Notes under the pieces: model-generated
What the model was told of the DNA's origin: nothing
The model's input: only the letters and a program-made list of their open reading frames with translations
The model's database searches: none
NCBI GenBank assembly: GCA_036375715.1
Contig: DASVBS010000004.1
Location: forward strand, 1-64,000
Source: Longimicrobiaceae bacterium
Lineage (GTDB): Bacteria; Gemmatimonadota; Gemmatimonadetes; Longimicrobiales; Longimicrobiaceae
DNA: 64,000 nt
Reading direction: 5' to 3'
Made by a program: the position numbers and the translations under genes
Shown: positions 18,755 to 27,154 of the stretch, piece by piece
Numbering within the stretch: the stretch's first letter is position 1
How the letters are laid out: each line of letters opens with the position of its first letter

Positions 18755-19629
18755 GCCCGGAGCGCTGGTTCGTGCTCTCGGCGCGGCTCCCCCTGTATGA
18801 CCCGCTCCGCGAGCTGCTCGGGGAGGGGCTTCTTGCTCTCGGCGGCCTTTCGGTGGCGGAAGAGGGAGAGCTGCTCGTCACCTATCTTCCACCGCCCGAC
18901 GATCCCGAGGCTTTCCTCGAGCACGCCCGGTCCTTCCTGATGGAATGGATCCTAGACGACGAGCCTCCGGAGCTCGCCTGGTGGTGGCAGGAGGACGAGG
19001 ACTGGTCCCGGGAATGGAAGAGGGGTCTGGGGCCGCGCCAGGTGACCGACCGAATCGTGACCAAGCCGTCGTGGGTGGCCTACGACGCCGCGCCGGGCCA
19101 GATCGTCATCGACATCGATCCCCAGATGGCGTTCGGCACCGGCGAGCACGCCACCACGCGGGGATGCCTGCGTCTGCTGGACGGCCAGGTGCAGGCTGGC
19201 GATCGCGTGCTGGACGTCGGCTCAGGGTCGGGCATCCTCTCCATCGCAGCCGTACGGCTGGGCGCACGCGAGGTCGTCGCGATCGAATACGACGCGGACG
19301 CGAACGTGAACGCCCGGGAGAACCTTGCCCGGAACGAGGTCGACGACCGCGTTCGGCTCATCGAGACGATGGCCAATCCGGCCTTGATCGCCGCCGAAGG
19401 CCCCTTCGACCTCGTCATGGCCAACATCCTGAGCAGCGTGATCCAACCGTTGCTGCCCGTCTTTCGCGTGGCGCTCTGTCCGAGAGGACGGGTGATCGTG
19501 AGCGGCATCCTCCAGCGGGAGCGCGACGAGGTGGTGGCCAGCGCCGAGGCCGCGGGGCTGCGCGTGGCGAGGGAGGACCGGGAAGAGGATTGGTGGTCCG
19601 CCCTGCTCGTGCCTGTCCAGGAACCCTGA
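18751..19629 (+). CDS. prmA: Ribosomal protein L11 methyltransferase PrmA
   Basis: The 292-residue PrmA methylates lysines and the N-terminus of ribosomal protein L11 using S-adenosylmethionine. An N-terminal ribosome-recognition domain (about 1-90) precedes the class I methyltransferase fold. Diagnostic segments are the linker IDIDPQMAFGTGEHATTRGC, motif I RVLDVGSGSGILSIAA, the acidic end of strand 2 VVAIEYDADANVNARENL, and DLVMANILSSVIQPLL. GTG 18751 is chosen because it overlaps the upstream stop and fits the family N-terminus (ERWFVLSARLP). It shares an operon with the YbdK-type gene and a HIT protein 12 bp downstream. Confidence 0.95.
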   Translation: MSPERWFVLSARLPLYDPLRELLGEGLLALGGLSVAEEGELLVTYLPPPDDPEAFLEHARSFLMEWILDDEPPELAWWWQEDEDWSREWKRGLGPRQVTDRIVTKPSWVAYDAAPGQIVIDIDPQMAFGTGEHATTRGCLRLLDGQVQAGDRVLDVGSGSGILSIAAVRLGAREVVAIEYDADANVNARENLARNEVDDRVRLIETMANPALIAAEGPFDLVMANILSSVIQPLLPVFRVALCPRGRVIVSGILQRERDEVVASAEAAGLRVAREDREEDWWSALLVPVQEP

Positions 19630-19641
19630 TCGACGAGAGAA

Positions 19642-19995
19642 ATGGCCGAGAACTGCATCTTCTGCAGGATCGTCGCGGGCGAGCTGCCCGCCTCCATGGT
19701 CTACGAGGACGAGACGGTGGTCGCCTTCAAGGACATCCGTCCCCAGGCCCCGGTACACGTGCTGGTGGTGCCGCGGGAACACGTCGATTCGATCGCCCAC
19801 CTCGACGACTCCCACGCGGAGATGGCGGGAAAGACGATTCTCGCGGTGGAAAAGGTGGCGCGGGCCGTGGGCGGGCTGGAGGAGGGCTATCGGGTGATCA
19901 TCAACTGCGGCGAGGCGGGCGGCCAGACCGTCCCGCATCTGCACCTGCATCTCCTGGGCGGGAGGCGGTTTTCCGAGGGGATGGTGCGCGACTGA
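19642..19995 (+). CDS. Histidine triad (HIT) nucleotide-binding protein, HINT-like
   Basis: This 117-residue HIT-family protein has CIFCRIVAGELPASMVYED at the N-terminus, with two cysteines of a zinc site, IRPQAPVHVLVVPREHVDSI in the middle, and the catalytic triad TVPHLHLHLLGG near the C-terminus. HINT proteins are dimeric purine nucleoside phosphoramidases that cleave AMP from lysine or other amines, and in bacteria they often accompany translation genes. It is 12 bp downstream of prmA and ends that operon before a bidirectional hairpin terminator. Length and motifs are complete. Confidence 0.95.
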   Translation: MAENCIFCRIVAGELPASMVYEDETVVAFKDIRPQAPVHVLVVPREHVDSIAHLDDSHAEMAGKTILAVEKVARAVGGLEEGYRVIINCGEAGGQTVPHLHLHLLGGRRFSEGMVRD

Positions 19996-20032
19996 GGGCG
20001 CCCGGTCGGCGGGGATCCATCTCCTGAACGCG

Positions 20033-20067
20033 CGAAGGCCCTGCCACATTTCACGACAGGGCCTTCG
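20033..20067. terminator. Bidirectional terminator hairpin between the HIT gene and tRNA-Ala
   Basis: CGAAGGCCCTG (20033-20043) and CAGGGCCTTCG (20057-20067) form an 11-bp perfect stem with a 13-nt loop. It lies between two converging transcription units and could serve both. Confidence 0.85.
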
Positions 20068-20078
20068 TTCCGTTCCAG

Positions 20079-20151
20079 TGGAGCGTGGGGGGCTCGAACC
20101 CCCGACCCCCGGCTTGCAAAGCCGGTGCTCTCCCAGCTGAGCTAACGCCCC
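20079..20151 (-). tRNA. tRNA-Ala(UGC)
   Basis: Read on the - strand, 73 nt fold as a full tRNA. The acceptor GGGGCGT pairs with ACGCTCC plus discriminator A, and the D arm carries GCTCAGCTGGGAGAGC. The anticodon loop contains TGC within CCGGC TTTGCAA GCCGG, and the T arm is GGGGG TTCGAGC CCCCC. CCA is not encoded. Confidence 0.97.
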
Positions 20152-20218
20152 TCAATCCACGAAAAATAGCCAATTTGCGCGATCCGGTCAACTTCAGCTC
20201 CCAGCACGCGCGTTTGCC

Positions 20219-22006
20219 GTGATCGAGTCTCAGCTCCAGACCCCGGACTACATCGTCGTCGCCGGCTACTTCGTCGTGCTCCTCGCCATCGGCGTGTACC
20301 TGAAGCGCTTCATGCGCCAGGCGGGCGACTACTTCACCGGCGGCCGACGCATGCCCTGGTGGCTGGCCGGGGTGTCGTACTACATGACGACCTTCTCGGC
20401 CTTCGCCTTCGTGGCCTACGGCGAGGTCGCGTACCTCTACGGCTGGGTCGCGGTGACACTCGGGTGGGTCTCGGTGCCAGCCTGCCTGGTAGCCGCGCGT
20501 TGGACGGCGAGCCGCTGGCGACGGGCGCGGGTGGACACGCCGGTCGAGCTGCTGGAGGCCCGCTACAGTCCCTTCTTCCGCCAGCTCTTCGCCTGGAGCG
20601 GCTTTCCCCTACGCATCGCGGACGATGGACTCCGTCTCTATTCCCTCGGGGTCTTCGTATCCGTGGCGATGGGGATGGACATCTTCTGGGCCATCACCGT
20701 CTCGGCGGTCGTACTCCTGGTCTACACCTTCCTGGGAGGGCTGTGGGCGGTGGCGGTGACCGATTTCGTGCAGGGCATCGTCCTCTTCCTCGCCCTCCTG
20801 ATCATCTTCCCGCTGGCGCTGGTGCGCGGAGGCGGGTTCGACGGGTTGCTGGAATCCGCCCCGTCCGCCGGGTACCTGAGCGCCTTCAACCCGCCGTACT
20901 CCGCCGTCTACGTGCTGGGCTTCTTCATCCTGATCCTGCTCAACTACAACGCGGGTTGGGCGCTGGTGCAGCGCTTCTACAGCGTCGAGGACGAGGGGGA
21001 GGCGAGGAAGGTCGGGCTCCTGGCCGCGGCCCTGCACGTGATCGGACCGCCGCTCTTCTACCTGCCGGTGATGCTGTCGCGCGACCTGCTGGCGGGACTC
21101 GAGAACACCCGCGACGCCTACGCCGCCATGTCGCTCGAGTTGCTACCAGTCGGGCTGATGGGGGTCATGATCACGGCGATGTTCGCGGCATCGATGTCCA
21201 CCTTGAGCTCCGAGTACAACGTGCTCGCCAGCGTGGCCACGCGGGACATCTACCAGCGGCTCTTCCGACCGAACGCCTCCGAGGAGCACCTGCTGCGAGC
21301 GGGCCGCGTGTTCACCGTCGTCATCGGCCTGGTGATCCTGGGGATCGGGCTGCTGGTGGCGCTCTATCCCGATACGCCGCTCTTCAGCATCATGGTCACC
21401 GTGTTCGGGGTCGCGGTCGCGCCGATGATGCTGCCGCTGCTCGGGGGCCTGTTCTTCCGTCGCCTCTCGAAGCGCGGGGCGATGTTCGGCTTCCTGGTCG
21501 GGCTGATCACCGGCTTCGCCACCCTTGCCCTGCAGCGGCTCTACCTGCCGGGGCTGGGGCGCTTCGATCCGGAGTGGATCACCTTCGAGTTCGGCGCCTA
21601 CGCGATCTTCATCAACGTGGGGGTGACCGTGCTGGCGATGATTGCCTACACCGTCTTCGAGCGCCGCGACGCGGAGGAGGTGGAGCGCAGCCGTCGCTTC
21701 TTCGCGCGCATGGACACTCCACTCGAGGCGGATCGGGAGCCGGCGGTCGAGCCTGCGGCGGAGTCGACGCCGTCCCCCTTCCGTGCGACCGGGCTCGGTA
21801 CGGCCGGTATCGGGGTGCTCCTCCTGGGCGCTGCCTTCTTCACCGCGACACGACAGGGCATGATGATCGACGTGGCGGCGGGTATCGCGCTCACGGTCGG
21901 CGGGCTCTGGATGTACCGCCGGTCTACCTCCGAACCGAGGGCCTCGGTCGGGGTGATGGATGAACAACGGCGGGAAACCCTCACCGGTGCGGAGCGGAGA
22001 TCGTGA
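20219..22006 (+). CDS. Sodium:solute symporter (SSS family), sugar-type
   Basis: The 595-residue membrane protein belongs to the SSS family with at least thirteen hydrophobic segments. It begins with [20 protein letters not shown] and has [20 protein letters not shown], the usual TM2 region. [20 protein letters not shown] and [20 protein letters not shown] follow, the latter being the sodium-site helix. The GTG start at 20219 gives a typical extracellular N-terminus. Its last bases overlap nagB by 4 bp. Together with NagB and NagA it probably imports an amino sugar or N-acetyl sugar with Na+. The substrate is inferred from the operon, not seen. The C-terminus carries an extra pair of helices near residues 535-575. 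Confidence 0.9.
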   Translation: MIESQLQTPDYIVVAGYFVVLLAIGVYLKRFMRQAGDYFTGGRRMPWWLAGVSYYMTTFSAFAFVAYGEVAYLYGWVAVTLGWVSVPACLVAARWTASRWRRARVDTPVELLEARYSPFFRQLFAWSGFPLRIADDGLRLYSLGVFVSVAMGMDIFWAITVSAVVLLVYTFLGGLWAVAVTDFVQGIVLFLALLIIFPLALVRGGGFDGLLESAPSAGYLSAFNPPYSAVYVLGFFILILLNYNAGWALVQRFYSVEDEGEARKVGLLAAALHVIGPPLFYLPVMLSRDLLAGLENTRDAYAAMSLELLPVGLMGVMITAMFAASMSTLSSEYNVLASVATRDIYQRLFRPNASEEHLLRAGRVFTVVIGLVILGIGLLVALYPDTPLFSIMVTVFGVAVAPMMLPLLGGLFFRRLSKRGAMFGFLVGLITGFATLALQRLYLPGLGRFDPEWITFEFGAYAIFINVGVTVLAMIAYTVFERRDAEEVERSRRFFARMDTPLEADREPAVEPAAESTPSPFRATGLGTAGIGVLLLGAAFFTATRQGMMIDVAAGIALTVGGLWMYRRSTSEPRASVGVMDEQRRETLTGAERRS

Positions 22007-22755
22007 AGATCGACATCGCGGAGACCAAGCAGATCATGGGTGAGCGGGCGGCGGCGCTGGGTGCGGAGCGTCTGCGGGAGGCGCTGCGGCGAGACGGTAA
22101 GGCCGCCATCGTCCTCGCCACCGGTGCCTCGCAGTTCGAGATGCTCGCGGCGCTGGTGACGGAACCCGAAGTCGACTGGGGACGCGTCACCGCCTTCCAC
22201 CTCGACGAGTACGTCGGACTTCCGGCAACCCATCCGGCCTCGTTTCGCCGCTACATGCGCGAGCGGTTCGTGGAGCGGCTGCCGACGCCGATCGGCGCCT
22301 TCCATTACATCGACGGAGAGGCGGATCCGGCAGCGGAGATCGCACGTCTCTCCGACCTGGTGAGGCGTACTCCGCTGGCGGTAGGCTTCGTCGGCATTGG
22401 TGAGAATGGCCACCTGGCGTTCAACGATCCCCCGGCGGACTTCGAGACTGAGGAGCCTTACCTGCTGGTAACGCTGGACGACGCCTCGCGTCGCCAGCAA
22501 CTAGGGGAGGGGTGGTTCCCCTCGATCGAGAGCGTGCCCCGGGAGGCGATCTCCATGTCCATCCGCCAGATCCTCTCGGCCGACACCATCGTCTGCACCG
22601 TGCCCGACCAGCGGAAGGCCGAGGCGGTGCGCGCCGCCGTGGCCGGGCCGGTAACGGCGGAGGTTCCGGCGTCGGTACTGCAGCGACATCCCCGCTGTCA
22701 TCTCTTCCTCGACCGCGCCTCGGCATCGCTCCTCTCGTCAGGCGCGGCGTCGTGA
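22003..22755 (+). CDS. nagB: Glucosamine-6-phosphate deaminase (NagB family)
   Basis: The 250-residue protein of the NagB/glucosamine-6-phosphate isomerase family converts GlcN-6-P to fructose-6-P and ammonia. Signatures are [13 protein letters not shown] (phosphate loop), [20 protein letters not shown] with the catalytic Asp in HLDEY, and [20 protein letters not shown]. The GTG start overlaps the transporter stop (GTGA), and the stop overlaps the next gene, giving a tightly coupled trio. It is similar in length to E. coli NagB. Some members of this branch act on other amino sugars, so the exact substrate is inferred. Confidence 0.92.
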   Translation: MKIDIAETKQIMGERAAALGAERLREALRRDGKAAIVLATGASQFEMLAALVTEPEVDWGRVTAFHLDEYVGLPATHPASFRRYMRERFVERLPTPIGAFHYIDGEADPAAEIARLSDLVRRTPLAVGFVGIGENGHLAFNDPPADFETEEPYLLVTLDDASRRQQLGEGWFPSIESVPREAISMSIRQILSADTIVCTVPDQRKAEAVRAAVAGPVTAEVPASVLQRHPRCHLFLDRASASLLSSGAAS

Positions 22756-23759
22756 GCGACCTCCTGCCGCACCGCTTCTCCGGGCCGGCGCTGCTCGACC
22801 TGCAGGTCAACGGCTACGGGGGCTTCGATTTCAACTCCGATCCGGCTACCTGGGCGGCCGCGGATTTCCGCCGGGTGCGCGACGGCCTGGCAGGGCGCGG
22901 GGTGGCCGTCGTCCTGCCGACCCTGATCACCGCTCCGACCGACCGGCTCGTTGCCGCGGCCCGGCGCTACCGGGAGATCCTGCGGGAGGATCCCGAACTG
23001 GAGCCGAACTTTCCGCGCCTGCACCTCGAAGGCCCCTTCATCTCGCCCGAAGACGGCCCGCGCGGGGCGCATCCGCGGGAATCCTGCGCTTTGCCGGTCG
23101 AGCAGCCCGATCTGGTGTGGCGGGTGATGGAGGAGAGCGGGGGAAGGGTGGGGTTGGTGACCCTGGCGCCGGAGCTGCCCGGCGCGCTGGAGCTGGTCGA
23201 GCGCCTGAGCGAGGCGGGTATCGTGGTGGCGATCGGACATACCGCCGCCTCCGCCGAATGCCTCGACGCGGCGGTACGGGCGGGCGCTCGCCTGTCGACG
23301 CATCTGGGGAACGGGTCGCACCAGATGCTGCCGCGGCTCGACAACTACGTGCAGGCGCAGCTCGGAGACGACCGCCTGGCGGCCAGCTTCATCGCGGACG
23401 GGCACCACGTGCCCTGGTACACATTGAAGAACTTCCTCCGGGCGAAGACGGCGGCTCGGTCGATCCTGGTGAGTGACTCCGTCGCCGCCGCCGATGCACC
23501 GCCGGGCCGCTATTCGATCGGCGACGCCGTCGTGGAGGCGACGCCGAGCGGACGGGTCCAGGTGCCCGGGCAGCCAAACCTCGCGGGCTCGTCACTCACC
23601 CTCGACCGCGCCGTGGTGAACGTGGCAACCCATTGCGGCTTCGGGTTCGAGGAGGCGTGGGCGATGGCCTCCACGACCCCCGCGGCCCTGCTCGGACTGA
23701 CGCCACCACGGGAGGTCGAGGTGGAGGTGTCGGCGGAGGGGTGTAGGGTGGTCTCCTAG
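22752..23759 (+). CDS. nagA: N-acetylglucosamine-6-phosphate deacetylase (NagA family)
   Basis: The 335-residue amidohydrolase is of the NagA type. [18 protein letters not shown] matches the NagA entry strand, [18 protein letters not shown] gives the metal-binding Glu and lid, and [18 protein letters not shown] and [15 protein letters not shown] give histidine ligands. [14 protein letters not shown] carries the catalytic Asp. It should remove acetate from GlcNAc-6-P, feeding NagB. GTG 22752 is chosen for its 4-bp overlap with nagB. At 335 residues it is shorter than E. coli NagA (about 380) because the N-terminal beta-sandwich strands are mostly missing, an oddity worth noting. No kinase for the free sugar is nearby. 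Confidence 0.88.
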   Translation: MSDLLPHRFSGPALLDLQVNGYGGFDFNSDPATWAAADFRRVRDGLAGRGVAVVLPTLITAPTDRLVAAARRYREILREDPELEPNFPRLHLEGPFISPEDGPRGAHPRESCALPVEQPDLVWRVMEESGGRVGLVTLAPELPGALELVERLSEAGIVVAIGHTAASAECLDAAVRAGARLSTHLGNGSHQMLPRLDNYVQAQLGDDRLAASFIADGHHVPWYTLKNFLRAKTAARSILVSDSVAAADAPPGRYSIGDAVVEATPSGRVQVPGQPNLAGSSLTLDRAVVNVATHCGFGFEEAWAMASTTPAALLGLTPPREVEVEVSAEGCRVVS

Positions 23760-23940
23760 CCCCGGTCGCTGTCACAAAATCGAACGGGGACAGGCCTTTT
23801 TCGGCCAAACCTTGCGCGGACGGGCTACGTGCGTTCACGTACCCCGGCGCTAACGTCCGGCCGCCCGGCCGGGCGAATGACCCGATCTCCTGCAGGGGGC
23901 GTGCGGCGTCCCCTCACCTTCCATTTCCAGTGTCAGCCCG

Positions 23941-25380
23941 ATGAGACCTCTCGCGACCACCGTTCTGGCGATCTCCGCCCTGACAGCGTGCGGGCCTTCG
24001 GCCCCAGCAACCTCCTCGCAACCGGGGCCGCCCAATATCGTCATCATCATGGCGGACGATATGGGTTGGGGCGATATCCAGCCTTACGGCCAGGAGAAGA
24101 TCCAGACACCGAATCTCGCCCGCATGGCGGCTGAGGGAACGCGTTTCACGGCGTTCTATGCCGGAAGCACGGTCTGCGCGCCGTCGCGGAGCGTGCTGCT
24201 GACCGGGCAGCATACCGGCCACACGCCGATCCGGGGGAATCGCGAGGTCTTGCCGATCGGGCAGGCGCCGCTGCCCGCCGAGGCGGTCACGCTTGCTGAG
24301 GTCCTCAAAGACCGCGGCTATGCGACGGGAGTGTTCGGCAAATGGGGGCTGGGTGCGCCGGAGTCCGAGGGGATTCCCACTCGCCAGGGCTTCGACGAGT
24401 TCTTCGGCTACCTCGATCAGCGGCGGGCGCACTTCTACTACCCGGAGTTCCTCTGGCACAATGAGACTCGCGTGCCCCTGCCGAACCGGACCGAGCCCGC
24501 CCCCAACACGGTGGGTGCCGGTCGGGCGTTGGAGAAAGGGGAGTATAGCCACGACCGCATCGCCACCGAGGCGCTCGAGTTCATCGACGAGCATCGCGAC
24601 GGTCCCTTCTTCCTCTACGTTCCATTCACCATCCCGCACGCTGAGCTGGCCGCGCCGGAGGACGCGTTCGCGCCGTACCTGGACGCAGACGGCAACAGCA
24701 TCTTCCCCGAGACACCTTTCCCCGGGGAACACTACGGCCCGCAGCCCATGCCGCACGCGGCCTACGCGGCGATGATATCACGCATGGACCGCGATGTCGG
24801 CCGCATCCTCGACCGTCTGCGGGAATACGGACTGGCCGAGAACACCATCGTGCTCTTCACCAGCGACAACGGTCCCAGCGTGGAGGGCGGTTCCGACCCG
24901 GACTTCTTCGCGAGCTCTGGCCCCTTCCGCGGGCGCAAGCGGGACCTCTACGAGGGGGGGATTCGCGTGCCGATGATCGCCTGGGGTCCGGGGCGCATCC
25001 CGGCGGGCGCGGAGAGCGACCAGGTCTGGGCCATGTGGGACATCTTCCCGACGGTGGCGGAGCTCGCCGGTGCCTCGGTACCGGACGAGGTCGACGGTCT
25101 CTCCATGGTGGCCGCGCTGACCGGTGAAGGGGAGGCTCCGGAGCACGACTACCTTTATTGGGAGTTCTACGAGCGCGGGAGCGCCCAGGCGGCACGCATG
25201 GGGGACTGGAAGGCGGTGCGCCAGCCGATGCTCAGCGGGGAGATCGAGCTGTACAACCTGGCGACCGATCCCCGCGAGTCCCAGGACCTGGCGGCCTCTC
25301 ACCCGGATCTGGTGCAGCGCTTCCTGGAGATCATGGAGGAGGCGCACACGCCGTCCCCCATGTGGGAGGTGCCCAGCTAG
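23941..25380 (+). CDS. Sulfatase (arylsulfatase-type) lipoprotein
   Basis: The 479-residue type I sulfatase has an N-terminal lipoprotein signal (LAISALTACG, Cys17), so it is anchored in the periplasm or at the outer membrane. PNIVIIMADDMGWGDIQPYG gives the calcium-binding aspartates. The formylglycine motif is CAPSR with Cys79, requiring oxidation by a formylglycine-generating enzyme not found in this window. Later segments YATGVFGKWGLG, NTIVLFTSDNGPSVEGG and a closing VAELAGASVPDEVDGLS are typical. The target is a sulfate ester on a glycan or aryl compound. The upstream NagBA operon and nearby SusCD hint at a sulfated amino-sugar glycan; that is inference. Confidence 0.93.
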   Translation: MRPLATTVLAISALTACGPSAPATSSQPGPPNIVIIMADDMGWGDIQPYGQEKIQTPNLARMAAEGTRFTAFYAGSTVCAPSRSVLLTGQHTGHTPIRGNREVLPIGQAPLPAEAVTLAEVLKDRGYATGVFGKWGLGAPESEGIPTRQGFDEFFGYLDQRRAHFYYPEFLWHNETRVPLPNRTEPAPNTVGAGRALEKGEYSHDRIATEALEFIDEHRDGPFFLYVPFTIPHAELAAPEDAFAPYLDADGNSIFPETPFPGEHYGPQPMPHAAYAAMISRMDRDVGRILDRLREYGLAENTIVLFTSDNGPSVEGGSDPDFFASSGPFRGRKRDLYEGGIRVPMIAWGPGRIPAGAESDQVWAMWDIFPTVAELAGASVPDEVDGLSMVAALTGEGEAPEHDYLYWEFYERGSAQAARMGDWKAVRQPMLSGEIELYNLATDPRESQDLAASHPDLVQRFLEIMEEAHTPSPMWEVPS

Positions 25381-25447
25381 CCGCTTGTCGCTCACGGGAG
25401 GCCGCGCACCCGGCTCCGCCGGCGAGCCTGGCGCGCGCGCCTCGAGG

Positions 25448-26605
25448 TCACTGGTAGACCGCGATGCGGTGACTCCTCACCCGCGGCTTCAGCACCCTGC
25501 CGAGCTGGTCGCCGACGATCACGTTGGTCTCCACATTGGGCATGTGGCAGTCGACGCAGTTGCCGGGCATGGCGGCACCGTGGTCGGCGTCGAGGGACTC
25601 GCCGGGTACGTGGCAGGAGGTGCAGACGGCGGTGAACTCGCTGATGTCGCGCTGCGGCCGGTGCACGTCGTGGCAGGTAGAGCAGGTCATGTCGCTCTGC
25701 TGGAAGCAGGCGCTGCGGGCCAGCAGGGCAACCTGGTTGCCGTGCACGTCCACCGGCTCGTCTGGCGAGGGCTCCGGCTGGTGAAGGTAGGCCGACAGCG
25801 GCTCCCCCGGTCGGTAGGAGAAGGGCGGCTGGATCGACTCGCCGATGCCCCCATGGCAGAGTGCGCATCCGTCTACTCGCCGCTCCCGCGGAAGATCAGC
25901 GGGGTTCACGATCGCCGCGCTCCGGAGCCATCGCCACACGCTACCGGTCTGAGCCCAGCGAACGTGCTCGCCCCCCGCCCCGTGACAGGTCTGGCAGGAA
26001 ATCCCCGGGACGAGCGACGCCGTATCGTACCGATTGCCGCCGCCCAGGGAGGGCAGCGAGGCGGCGTAGGTGGAATGGCACTCCAGACAGCGCGGCGGAA
26101 CCGGACGATTGAAGTTCGCGACGCCGTCGCGATACCCCGGGCTGTTCGCCCAGCCGATCCCGGTCCAGTGGGAGATGGGGAGCTGGAAAAGGAGGTCGCT
26201 CCGCCAGTAGAGGTATGACTGGCCCTTTCGCCCCGATCCGACGACGATGTCGAAGCGTTCGATCGTGCGTGTCGTGTCGCTTCCGCTACTCTCCACGGCC
26301 TCCTGGAAGAAGTCTCCTCCCGCCTGGACCATCCGGAAGAAGAGCCGCGGGTTCGAAGTTCTGAGGACGTTCTCCCCTTCCGCAAAGCTCCCGTGAATCG
26401 TCTCCGCGCTGGCCGGCGCCGAGGTGCCAGCGTGCGCGGTGCCGAGGAACTCGGCTTGCTCCTGATGACAGGCGACGCAGGTCGAGTCGCCCACCAGCGT
26501 TTGGGATGCCAGACGTAGCGCCTCCGGCTCATGGCAGCCGAGAACGATCGACAGCAGCGGCAACGACCACACAGCACGGGAGGACCTGAAGCGGACGGCG
26601 AGCAT
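25448..26605 (-). CDS. Seven-heme cytochrome c lipoprotein
   Basis: The 385-residue protein has a lipoprotein signal ending LSIVLGC and seven CxxCH heme c sites: CVACH, CLECH, CQTCH, CALCH, CSTCH, CTSCH and CVDCH. This places it among the multiheme cytochromes resembling cytochrome c554 or the NapC/nitrite reductase-associated type. Aromatic stretches such as SYLYWRSDLLFQLPISHWTG separate the first two heme groups. It should be held at the periplasmic membrane face and carry electrons or reduce a small nitrogen or sulfur compound. No cytochrome maturation or reductase partner adjoins. It converges on the sulfatase gene and diverges from the SusC gene. Confidence 0.9.
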   Translation of the reverse strand: MLAVRFRSSRAVWSLPLLSIVLGCHEPEALRLASQTLVGDSTCVACHQEQAEFLGTAHAGTSAPASAETIHGSFAEGENVLRTSNPRLFFRMVQAGGDFFQEAVESSGSDTTRTIERFDIVVGSGRKGQSYLYWRSDLLFQLPISHWTGIGWANSPGYRDGVANFNRPVPPRCLECHSTYAASLPSLGGGNRYDTASLVPGISCQTCHGAGGEHVRWAQTGSVWRWLRSAAIVNPADLPRERRVDGCALCHGGIGESIQPPFSYRPGEPLSAYLHQPEPSPDEPVDVHGNQVALLARSACFQQSDMTCSTCHDVHRPQRDISEFTAVCTSCHVPGESLDADHGAAMPGNCVDCHMPNVETNVIVGDQLGRVLKPRVRSHRIAVYQ

Positions 26606-27154
26606 ATCGTGCGGAGGGGTGTGTGGGGGATGGACTCCACGCGGGCGTGGTCGCAGGGATGGGTCTCCAGAGCATAGCCTGGAGCGTCATCCCTGGAAAG
26701 ATGGCGGTGGGCACGCGGATGGAGGCGCCGGACCCGGTTTGCTTGCCCCACAGGACGTCAAGTCATAAGATGATCAGGACTATACACGCCACGAAGCCGA
26801 CGTGCGACCGTGCTCCTCCTGCGGTCGTGAGCTTCCCTGCTTTCCCATCGGGAGCCTGAGGCCTTCGTACGCCACGCCTTGCCATGCGAACCCTCCTCGC
26901 GTTCATCCAGCTCGCGCTTGCGTCTGTTCGTGCGGCCGATGCGGCCGCGTCCGGTCCGTTGCCTTCACCTCCGCTTTCACCTCCAACGAAAGGATTGCCC
27001 GCCCCCACGTAACCAGTCCGGTAGTTCGTTCCGCTCTCAATCGCGACGATTTCGGTCCACTCCAGCAGCGATGTGCGAACCACCAATGGGAACGAATCAA
27101 TGTAGGATTCCGCGGAGCCTCGCGAGTCAGGATCCCGCCCCCGATAGAGGGTGG
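26606..27154. other. 549-bp divergent intergenic region upstream of susC
   Basis: No gene was found. It separates the divergently transcribed cytochrome and SusC genes and must hold both promoters. It contains a structured inverted repeat (26655-26694, listed separately). No convincing -33/-7 Bacteroidota-like or sigma-70 promoter could be fixed. Confidence 0.5.
26655..26694. promoter_or_regulatory. Two-stage hairpin in the cytochrome/susC intergenic region
   Basis: AGGGATG pairs with CATCCCT (7 bp), then a symmetric 3x3 internal loop (GGT/CGT), then CTCCAG pairs with CTGGAG (6 bp) around an 8-nt loop AGCATAGC. Perfect stems interrupted by a symmetric internal loop suggest a folded RNA, read on either strand. 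It matches no riboswitch class known to me. Confidence 0.45.

Noticed and set aside
23760..23820. Terminator after nagA
   Set aside because: CCCCG/CGGGG can pair and TTTTT follows at a distance, but the stem is short and the loop long, so it is not called.
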